Source: an uncultured Eubacteriales bacterium
GTDB taxonomy: Bacteria > Bacillota > Clostridia > Oscillospirales > CAG-272
DNA: 12,326 nucleotides
Reading direction: 5' to 3'
Assembly (NCBI GenBank): GCA_934503195.1
Contig: CAKSVM010000090.1
Coordinates: forward strand, 1-12,326
Shown: piece after piece, positions 7,214-12,326 of the stretch
How positions within the stretch are numbered: position 1 is the stretch's first letter
Layout of the letters: each line of letters opens with the position of its first letter
The notes under the pieces: model-generated
What the model saw: the letters and a program-made list of their open reading frames with translations, nothing else
What the model was told of the DNA's origin: nothing
The model's database searches: none
Position numbers and translations under genes: made by a program

Positions 7214-8734
7214 ATGAAAAGCACAAAAAGTCTACTCGCGTTTCTTCTGGCGATTCTTACATTATCATCCGTCTCGTGCGGCAGCGAATCAAGCCCGGAC
7301 GCCGAAACCACCCCAATGAGCAATAATAATACCGAAACCACCAGCACAACCGACCAGTACGGCCGTACGATCATTCCGCACGGAATCCCGGCGGATCTTG
7401 ATTTCGGCGGACTTGAACTGAACTGCCTTGTCCGCGAAACTCCGCAGTACGCGATCGACTTCGGGGTCGAGGCCTCAAACGGTGACGTCGTGAACGATGC
7501 CGTCTATAACCGCAACGTGAAGGTTGAGGAAGAGCTGGGGGTCAGACTGAACGTCATATACGCCGCCGGTACGAACACAATGACAAGCGAATCGGTCGGA
7601 GATCAGCTCAGACAGTCGGTAATGGCTGGGGACGCGTCATACGATATCTGCGGGTTCTATCAGTTCTACGGCGCGGGACTCGCCCTTGACGGGCTTCTGA
7701 TGAACGTAAACGGGCTTAAATATCTCGACTTCTCAAAGCCGTGGTGGAATCAGGACTTCGCAGATGAGCTGACATACAAGAACCAGCTTTATTATATGGT
7801 CGGTTCGATGAATCTTTCGAGAATCTCGTCGCTCATGGGTGTTTTCTTCAATCAGACAAAAGTAACCGATTACCACCATAATTATGATTTTCTCTATAAT
7901 GACGTCTATGACGGTAAATGGACACTTGACAGATTTTCAGAGCTTGTAAAGGATGTTTACACCGACCTCAATGGCTCCGGAAAAGCGGATGAGGGAGATT
8001 TCTACGGACTTTCGGTCGTCGAGGACAGTCAGGGGCCGTGGACAGCCGCGCTCGGTATAAAGCTCTGTTCAAAGGATGACAACGGGGTTCCACAGCTCAG
8101 CTTCTACAACGAGCGTACAGCGACCGCCTATGGAAAGCTCTACGCGCTCTTCAAGAACACGAACGGCGTCTATTTCGGCGCGAAGGGATTCGACCCCGGA
8201 CTCGCCTTTGCCAACGGTCAGTGTCTCTTCACAATACGCGAACTTAATGTCGCCGAAACGCATCTGCGTGACATGAAAGATGGCTATGGCCTTCTGCCGA
8301 TGCCAAAATATGATGAGTCGCAGGAAAACTACTACAATGCCGCGCATGACGAATCTAATCTCGTCGGAATCTCCTCGAACTGTGAAAAACTGGACGCCGC
8401 CTGCGCCGCGCTTGAGCTTCTCAATTACTATTCATATCTCGATGTGATCCCCACGTACTATGAAGTCGCGATGAAGGCCAAGTATCTCGCCGACTCGGAT
8501 TCGGCTAATATGTTCGATCTGATCCTTGACGGTGTCAAAGTCGACTTCGGCGAGGTCAACACGCTGACAATAAGCGGCGGCAAATACACAATGGAAGGCG
8601 CGTTCTCGGTTCAGCTCCGTAACCTTATACGCCTCGGCAAGGAAGAGATCGGCTCGAACTACGCGAAATACGAGAATATCTACAAAGCCGGACTCGCGCA
8701 GGTTCTCGCGAAGTACGACGAACTGGCAAAATAA
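7214..8734 (+). CDS. ABC-type sugar solute-binding lipoprotein (family 1-like)
   Basis: A 506-aa extracellular binding protein that would capture a sugar or oligosaccharide for an ABC importer. Residues 1-21 form a lipoprotein signal (KSTK, hydrophobic core, LSSVSC), so C22 is the likely lipidated cysteine. S at -3 is less usual than L. A Thr/Ser/Asn-rich tether runs to about 48, then the mature domain (DLDFGGLELNCLVRE from 61). An EF-hand-like loop DLNGSGKADEGD (251-262) may bind calcium. Length and motifs such as NRNVKVEEELGV (99-110) fit the large Clostridia family 1 binding proteins. No permease or ATPase gene follows: a terminator begins 8 bp after the stop. It is probably activated by a neighbouring AraC regulator through 7111-7146. 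Confidence 0.9.
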   Translation: MKSTKSLLAFLLAILTLSSVSCGSESSPDAETTPMSNNNTETTSTTDQYGRTIIPHGIPADLDFGGLELNCLVRETPQYAIDFGVEASNGDVVNDAVYNRNVKVEEELGVRLNVIYAAGTNTMTSESVGDQLRQSVMAGDASYDICGFYQFYGAGLALDGLLMNVNGLKYLDFSKPWWNQDFADELTYKNQLYYMVGSMNLSRISSLMGVFFNQTKVTDYHHNYDFLYNDVYDGKWTLDRFSELVKDVYTDLNGSGKADEGDFYGLSVVEDSQGPWTAALGIKLCSKDDNGVPQLSFYNERTATAYGKLYALFKNTNGVYFGAKGFDPGLAFANGQCLFTIRELNVAETHLRDMKDGYGLLPMPKYDESQENYYNAAHDESNLVGISSNCEKLDAACAALELLNYYSYLDVIPTYYEVAMKAKYLADSDSANMFDLILDGVKVDFGEVNTLTISGGKYTMEGAFSVQLRNLIRLGKEEIGSNYAKYENIYKAGLAQVLAKYDELAK

Positions 8735-8742
8735 ATCCCGGC

Positions 8743-8774
8743 AAAAAAGGAACGTCGCAAGACGTTCCTTTTTT
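8743..8774. terminator. Bidirectional intrinsic terminator
   Basis: A perfect 14-bp stem, 8743-8756 with 8761-8774, is closed by a GCAA tetraloop (GNRA class). The arms start and end in six A and six T, so it works on both strands: for the solute-binding protein gene (+), which stops at 8734, and for the convergent oxidoreductase gene (-), which stops at 8790. Confidence 0.95.
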
Positions 8775-8789
8775 ATTCATGTGATAAAA

Positions 8790-9854
8790 TTACTTGATAT
8801 CAACCGACTTTCCAGTTCTTGCCGACTCATACAGAGCTTCGAGGATCTTCATGATCACAACGCCGTCCTCGGCCGGAGACATACACTTTGTACCGTTCAG
8901 GCAGCAGTCGACGAAGTGATCCATCTCGGCCTGGAACATTTCCTTCTTCTCGGTCCACGTGTTGAGATCCTTCAGCGAGACGTCGGTCATGAAGCCGTTC
9001 ATTTCGGAGTAGATCTTCATCGTGTCAAGGCAGATGCCGCCCTTTGTTCCGTAAAGGCTGCGCTCGTTTCTTCCCTCGCAGTTGAGCGCGTAGGAAGCTT
9101 CGAGAAGGGTCGACGCACCGTTGGCGTAGCGGATGATTCCGACCGCGTTCGACTCGACGTCGCACTTGTCCTTCTTGGGATCGGCTCCCTCGGGATGCCA
9201 GCCGACGCTCGTCTTAAGCTCGGCGCGCTCCTTGTGGAGAAGGTCCGACGTGACCGCGTAGACCGATACCGGAGTCGGGTTGCCCATCAGATATCTCGTG
9301 AGGTCGAGCGGATGAACTCCGATGTCGATGAGAGGTCCGCCGCCCGAACGTTCCTTGTCGCAGAACCAGCCGCCGGGATTTCCGTTGCGGCGCATATATG
9401 TAGCCTTCGAGTAATAGATTTCGCCGAGATAGCCCTTGTCGATGAAATCCTTCGCGATGCGCGCGTCGTCCGAGAATCTCGTGACGAAGCCGAGCATCAG
9501 GAGCTTGCCGTTCTTCTTCGAGGCTTCGAGCATCGCCTCGGCCTCGGCAGAGGACATTGCCATCGGCTTTTCGCAGAGAACGTCGAGTCCGGCGTTGAGA
9601 GCCGCGATCGTGCAGGACGCGTGAGCGCAGTTCCAGACGCAGACGTCAGCCGCGTCGAGCTTCACGTCAGCGAGCATAGCCTCTACGCTCGGATAACGCT
9701 TTTCGATGCCGTATTCATTCGCGGTGCGGTTGCAGCGGTCGAAATCGATATCGCAGATCGCCGCGATCTCGACGTCCGGATTGTGTCTGTAAGCGTTCAG
9801 GTGTGCGTGAGCGATATTGCCCGCGCCGATAAGACCTATTCTGAGCTTTGCCAT
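8790..9854 (-). CDS. Gfo/Idh/MocA-family NAD(P)-dependent oxidoreductase
   Basis: A 354-aa cytoplasmic dehydrogenase of the glucose-fructose oxidoreductase/inositol dehydrogenase family, which oxidises or reduces sugar ring or side-chain hydroxyls. A Rossmann N-terminus shows GLIGAGNIA (7-15). The catalytic lysine motif CEKPMA is at 94-99. The substrate-site motif GGGPLIDIGVHPLDLTRYL (171-189) contains the conserved D-x-G-x-H-x-x-D. Length is normal. The specific sugar cannot be read from sequence. It is the second gene of an operon, 16 bp after the isomerase gene. AAAGGA lies 12 nt before the ATG, with an out-of-frame ATG and a quick stop between. The pair resembles inositol or oxidised-sugar pathways in which an isomerase and a dehydrogenase act in sequence. 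Confidence 0.93.
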   Translation of the reverse strand: MAKLRIGLIGAGNIAHAHLNAYRHNPDVEIAAICDIDFDRCNRTANEYGIEKRYPSVEAMLADVKLDAADVCVWNCAHASCTIAALNAGLDVLCEKPMAMSSAEAEAMLEASKKNGKLLMLGFVTRFSDDARIAKDFIDKGYLGEIYYSKATYMRRNGNPGGWFCDKERSGGGPLIDIGVHPLDLTRYLMGNPTPVSVYAVTSDLLHKERAELKTSVGWHPEGADPKKDKCDVESNAVGIIRYANGASTLLEASYALNCEGRNERSLYGTKGGICLDTMKIYSEMNGFMTDVSLKDLNTWTEKKEMFQAEMDHFVDCCLNGTKCMSPAEDGVVIMKILEALYESARTGKSVDIK

Positions 9855-9870
9855 TTTAATTTACCATCCT

Positions 9871-10725
9871 TTACTTGTTAATGATTTCTCTTAAGAACTT
9901 CGCGGCGAGTTCGATATCGCCCGCGGGATCCGAGCCGCACTCGCGCTCGATCGTGAGGAAGCCCTTGTAGCCGATCTCGTCGAGAGCCGCGAGGTAGGTC
10001 GGGAAGTTGACGCTTCCCTGTCCGAGCGGAACCTCCTCGAAGTATCTGACGCCCTTGAATTCCTCGGGAACGGGATGAACGACGCCGTAGATGTACTCGG
10101 GATTACCCTTCGCAAGCATTCTTCCGTCCTTAGCGTGGGTGTGGACGATGTAATCCTTCAGATTATGAACGGCGGCGACCGGATCGTCTCCGGTGACCAT
10201 GACGAGGTTTGCCGGGTCGAGGTTGACCGCGACTCCGGTCGAGTTGAGACCGTCGAGGAACTTCTTCAGGGTCGCGGAGGTCTCAGGTCCGGTCTCGATC
10301 GCGAAATGCGAGCCGAGCGAATCGGCGTAGGACGCGAGTTCGTGGCAGGCCGCCTGCATGATCTTGTAACGCTCATGCTCCGGATCCTCGGGAACGACGC
10401 CTATGTGAGTCGTGACAATATCGCACTCAAGCTCCTTTGCGAGGTCGAGGATGCGCTTGGATTTTTCGATGAGTCCGGGATTGAGTTCGGCGTTGCCGAA
10501 GCCGCGTCCGAGGTCTCCGCAGAGTGCGGAGAATTTGAGTCCGCAGTCCTTCACGAACTTCAGAAGCTCCTTAGCCTTTTCGCCCGAGAGATTTTCAGGC
10601 GCGTTCTCACCGCTCGTGGCGTACATCTGAAGACCCTCAAGGCCGAGCGAAGCGGCCTTTTTTATGGCCTCTCTTGTGGGAAGACGGAAGGATTCGACCA
10701 TTCCGCCGACAGGAAACTTATACAT
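9871..10725 (-). CDS. Sugar phosphate isomerase/epimerase (xylose isomerase-like TIM barrel)
   Basis: A 284-aa protein of the AP_endonuc_2/xylose-isomerase-like barrel family, which includes sugar epimerases, inosose isomerases and dehydratases. The expected metal ligands are visible: E144 in FAIETGPE, D170 in VNLDPANL, H195 or H197 in IVHTHAKDG, and E260 in FLTIERECG. The GQGSVNFPTYL loop (235-245) is also typical. It is cytoplasmic and of normal length. It is the first gene of a two-gene operon with the downstream oxidoreductase, so the two probably act on the same sugar. AAAGGAG lies 9 nt before the ATG. Its promoter is preceded by the 21-bp-period repeat at 10836-10871. Exact substrate unknown. 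Confidence 0.9.
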   Translation of the reverse strand: MYKFPVGGMVESFRLPTREAIKKAASLGLEGLQMYATSGENAPENLSGEKAKELLKFVKDCGLKFSALCGDLGRGFGNAELNPGLIEKSKRILDLAKELECDIVTTHIGVVPEDPEHERYKIMQAACHELASYADSLGSHFAIETGPETSATLKKFLDGLNSTGVAVNLDPANLVMVTGDDPVAAVHNLKDYIVHTHAKDGRMLAKGNPEYIYGVVHPVPEEFKGVRYFEEVPLGQGSVNFPTYLAALDEIGYKGFLTIERECGSDPAGDIELAAKFLREIINK

Positions 10726-10782
10726 ATCAGCATTCTCCTTTTAGAACTATTTTGCCTTCTTGTAAATTTTTATCTTTTTCAC

Positions 10783-10811
10783 TTGCAATCAGTCTGGTTA
10801 TATTATATAAT
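10783..10811 (+). promoter_or_regulatory. AraC regulator 2 promoter
   Basis: TTGCAA (10783-10788), a 17-bp spacer and TATAAT (10806-10811). Predicted start near 10818, with a leader of about 65 nt that crosses the direct repeat at 10836-10871. It shares the ATTATATAAT palindrome (10802-10811) with the divergent isomerase promoter, so the two cannot be occupied at the same time. Confidence 0.7.
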
Positions 10812-10830
10812 ATATTCTGAGGATTTTCAA
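10802..10830 (-). promoter_or_regulatory. Isomerase-oxidoreductase operon promoter
   Basis: On the minus strand, TTGAAA (10830-10825), a 17-bp spacer and perfect TATAAT (10807-10802). Predicted start near 10795, leaving a leader of about 70 nt. There is no extended -10. The -35 lies 5 bp from the proximal half-site of the direct repeat, nearly the same geometry as at the solute-binding protein promoter. Confidence 0.8.
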
Positions 10831-10835
10831 TAAAT

Positions 10836-10871
10836 AATATTGCTGAGATTTAACACAATATTGCTCTGAAA
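10836..10871 (-). promoter_or_regulatory. Second direct repeat with 21-bp period, probable AraC operator
   Basis: On the minus strand the half-sites are TTTCAGAGCAATATT (10871-10857, distal) and AATCTCAGCAATATT (10850-10836, proximal), 21 bp apart. Both end in AGCAATATT. Their cores (TCAGAGC, TCTCAGC) resemble the TCTGAGC of the repeat at 7111-7146, while the flanks differ. The distal half overlaps the ribosome site region of AraC regulator 2 (GAAAGG, 10868-10873). The site is placed to activate the isomerase operon and to block transcription of the regulator gene. Confidence 0.65.
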
Positions 10872-10882
10872 GGTATTTCACA

Positions 10883-11689
10883 ATGTCGAACAAATGCTAC
10901 GAAAAGCACATAGTCCCGGATCCGTCAAAGCCATATATATTTCACAAAAGGCGGAGTACGCAGTATTTTCTGCCGCATTGGCATGAGAATATCGAGCTTC
11001 TGCGCTTCTATGGCGAAAGCCGCGTGATCTGCGACCGCGAGGTTTACACGGTAAAGCCGGGCGACATCGCGATATTCAGCTCAAACGCGCTCCACTCGAT
11101 CCCGCAGGAATCGGCGGCCGACTATGAGTGTCTGATCGTAAACAGCAGTTTTCTTTCGGAGAACAACATTGACCCGGCGTCGCTGAGCTTTGAGTGCGTG
11201 ATAAGCGACAGCTCGGCGACTGAGCTTTTCGAAAAAGCGGTTGAGGAGATCGGGGCAACCGAATCCGGGCTTCCCTTCGGCGCGGCGGGCGCGAAGGCGG
11301 CGATACTGACGCTTATGGTATTTCTCTGCCGCGGGTGGTCAAAGACGATTTCGGTACGAGAGACCGGAAGCATTGTCCGCCGCGCGATCGGATACATAAA
11401 TTCGAATCTCACATCCAACATGACGATCGACGAGATCGCCGACAACACGACGGTAAGCAAATACTATCTCTGCCGAGAATTCAGGCGCGAGACGGGATTC
11501 ACGGTTGTGAGATACATAAACGATCTGAGGTGCCGTGAGGCCGAGCGTATGCTGCGCGGAAGCGACGCGACGGTGAGCGAGATCGCGCGTTCGCTGGGAT
11601 ACGACAATCTTTCGTATTTCACGCGCACCTTCAAGTCGATCACGGGGAAAAAGCCGAGCGAGCTGCGGCAGAGTCAGGCAAAGGAATGA
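10883..11689 (+). CDS. AraC-family transcriptional regulator 2
   Basis: A 268-aa regulator. The N-terminal cupin domain (about 15-100) shows PHWHENIELL (31-40) and VKPGDIAIFSSNALHSI (57-73), a typical AraC sugar-binding barrel. Two helix-turn-helix motifs occupy about 165-262: TIDEIADNTTVSKYYLCREFRR (181-202), and the family signature around GYDNLSYFTRTFKSITGKKP (239-258). The first recognition helix shares L-x-REFRR with regulator 1, which fits the related operator cores. GAAAGG lies 9 nt before the ATG. It is divergent from the isomerase operon and is its likely regulator. I see no terminator after the stop; the hairpin-repeat array begins 20 bp downstream. Confidence 0.93.
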   Translation: MSNKCYEKHIVPDPSKPYIFHKRRSTQYFLPHWHENIELLRFYGESRVICDREVYTVKPGDIAIFSSNALHSIPQESAADYECLIVNSSFLSENNIDPASLSFECVISDSSATELFEKAVEEIGATESGLPFGAAGAKAAILTLMVFLCRGWSKTISVRETGSIVRRAIGYINSNLTSNMTIDEIADNTTVSKYYLCREFRRETGFTVVRYINDLRCREAERMLRGSDATVSEIARSLGYDNLSYFTRTFKSITGKKPSELRQSQAKE

Positions 11690-11709
11690 GCGTGGCGCAA
11701 GTGAAATAC

Positions 11710-11940
11710 GAAAATGGGTGTTGCTTTCGCGGCAGTTCATTCGTGTTTTATAGTGATGAAGAAAAGGGGGTGTCTCTTTCGCGGCGAACCCTCCGTGATT
11801 CTATGGTATTGTAGAAAAAGATATGTCGTTTTAGTGGCGGACTCTTCTTGGTTCTTTAGTGATGAAAAAAGGATTGTCGTCCTCGCGGCAACCCTTTCGC
11901 GGTTCTATGGTGTTGAAGAAAAAATGGTATCGTTTTCGCG
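11710..11940 (+). repeat. Degenerate 52-bp tandem repeats forming hairpins, 4.5 copies
   Basis: Units start at 11710, 11761, 11814, about 11866 and 11918 (periods 51, 53, 52, 52). Each opens with GAAAA or similar. The stems are 11713-11741, 11765-11792, 11818-11846 and 11868-11897, around four-base loops (TTTC, TTTC, TTTA, CCTC). A conserved linker like GGTTCTATGGTGTTGAA follows. By hand I count 12, 9, 11 and 12 pairs, including G-U pairs that exist only in plus-strand RNA. The outer stem changes in step between units: AATG with CATT, AGGG with CCCT, AAGA with TCTT, AAAGG with CCTTT. The fifth unit stops after TTTTCGCG. The periods do not keep one reading frame, so this is not a coding repeat. 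Function unknown. Confidence 0.75.
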
Positions 11941-12326
11941 TACCAGCGCAACCACGCGTACCCCCAAAAAAGAATCAGCCCACCGCGTCTCAGCGGTGGG
12001 CTGTATTGTATCAACATCTCATCTCCGGCGCAATCGGGTAAAGATTCTGACCACGGAAGTAAGTCGTCTGTGAATTCAAGATTCGTATCCTCCATATGCT
12101 CAGGGATCTTCCCAAGCAGATATTTCAGATACTCGTAAATTTTCAGATTATTGGCTTTCGCGGTCTCAACAAGACTGTAAATAACAGCACTGGCCTCGGC
12201 TCCGTGAACAGTGTCAATGATGTGCCAGTTGGCCCTGCCGATCGTAAACGGACGTATCGCGCGCTCGGTCGCGGAGTTGTCTATCGGCACCATACCGTTT
12301 TCAAGAAACGTCTTTAACTGTCTCTC
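11856..12326 (-). CDS. tnpC: IS66-family transposase, C-terminal fragment
   Basis: This is the DDE transposase of an IS66 element, open to the window edge. The segment starts ERQLKTFLENG, then VPIDNSATERAIRPFTIGRANW, which holds the catalytic glutamate (in ATERAI), and YSLVETAKANNLKIYEYLKYLL and DDLLPWSESLP, all characteristic of the IS66 C-terminal region. Family proteins normally end soon after the WS-x-x-LP motif. Here the frame continues about 68 further codons, through the terminator hairpin and past the IS end, and stops only at 11856 inside the third host repeat. A lost stop or a small frameshift near 12020-12050 is likely. Catalytic residues upstream are not visible, so activity cannot be judged. 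Confidence 0.9.
   Translation of the reverse strand, partial: ERQLKTFLENGMVPIDNSATERAIRPFTIGRANWHIIDTVHGAEASAVIYSLVETAKANNLKIYEYLKYLLGKIPEHMEDTNLEFTDDLLPWSESLPDCAGDEMLIQYSPPLRRGGLILFWGYAWLRWYAKTIPFFLQHHRTAKGLPRGRQSFFHH
11941..12326 (-). mobile_element. IS66-family insertion sequence, 3' end only
   Basis: The element continues beyond the right edge of the window. Its inner part encodes the transposase C-terminus, followed by a terminator. The outer boundary is placed at about 11940/11941 because the fifth copy of the host repeat loses similarity there. Reading inward, GTACC from 11940 starts the candidate terminal sequence, and CGCGTACC occurs twice (11937-11944 and 11955-11962). IS66 elements make 8-bp target duplications, so TTTTCGCG (11933-11940) should reappear at the far end. 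Confidence 0.7.
11966..12003 (-). terminator. Intrinsic terminator of the IS66 transposase gene
   Basis: A perfect 11-bp stem (11976-11986 with 11993-12003) with a 6-nt loop. On the minus strand it is followed by ATTC and six T (11971-11966). It lies inside the extended transposase frame, which supports the view that the original stop codon was upstream of it. Confidence 0.85.

Noticed and set aside
8781..9881. Long plus-strand open frame of 366 codons
   Set aside because: It is antisense to the well-supported oxidoreductase gene and matches no family. It arises from codon bias on the opposite strand.
10075..10833. Plus-strand open frame of 252 codons
   Set aside because: It is antisense to the isomerase gene and runs into its promoter region.
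11710..11940. CRISPR array
   Set aside because: There is no near-identical repeat separated by unique spacers. Similarity extends over the whole 52-bp unit and is degenerate, and no cas gene is nearby.
11714..12073. Open frame of 119 codons on the plus strand across the repeats
   Set aside because: It runs from the repeats into the IS opposite to the transposase, has no ribosome site, and the repeats do not keep one frame.

Overview
The window looks like chromosomal DNA from a Gram-positive Clostridia-type bacterium (Bacillota). This rests on a MutS2 gene, AAAGGAG-like ribosome sites at suitable spacing, a lipoprotein solute-binding protein, a small protein resembling DUF6514, and gut-Clostridia-like sugar-use genes. 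Assignment below class level is not possible from the sequence alone.

Layout, left to right. 1-2214 (-): mutS2 with a TTG start, cut at the window edge inside the Smr domain. 2297-4261 (-): a GH36/melibiase-like glycosidase. 4413-4724 (+): a small DUF6514-like protein with its own promoter and terminator. 4811-6136 (-): a DEDDh exonuclease with a long unrecognised N-terminal half. 6216-11689: a sugar-response island. It holds AraC regulator 1 (-), a divergent lipoprotein solute-binding protein (+), a bidirectional terminator, a convergent two-gene operon of a sugar isomerase/epimerase and a Gfo/Idh/MocA oxidoreductase (-), and the divergent AraC regulator 2 (+). 11710-11940: four and a half degenerate 52-bp repeats, four of which can fold into hairpins. 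From about 11941 to the edge: the 3' end of an IS66-family element that appears to have landed in the fifth repeat.

How the parts fit. The island has one AraC regulator at each end and two operons meeting at a shared terminator. Both operon promoters carry, 4-5 bp upstream of the -35 box, a direct repeat with a 21-bp period and a related core (TCTGAGC, TCAGAGC or TCTCAGC). That is the usual architecture for AraC-type activation. I infer a sugar-sensing unit that captures a sugar or derivative outside the cell and oxidises or isomerises it inside. No ABC permease is present, so the binding protein must work with membrane proteins encoded elsewhere.

Five of seven promoters found by eye have an extended -10 (TGN before the -10 box), and all have 17-bp spacers. 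The promoters of mutS2 and of the exonuclease contain palindromes in or across the spacer, possible operators. The most unusual structure is the hairpin-repeat array at 11710-11940.
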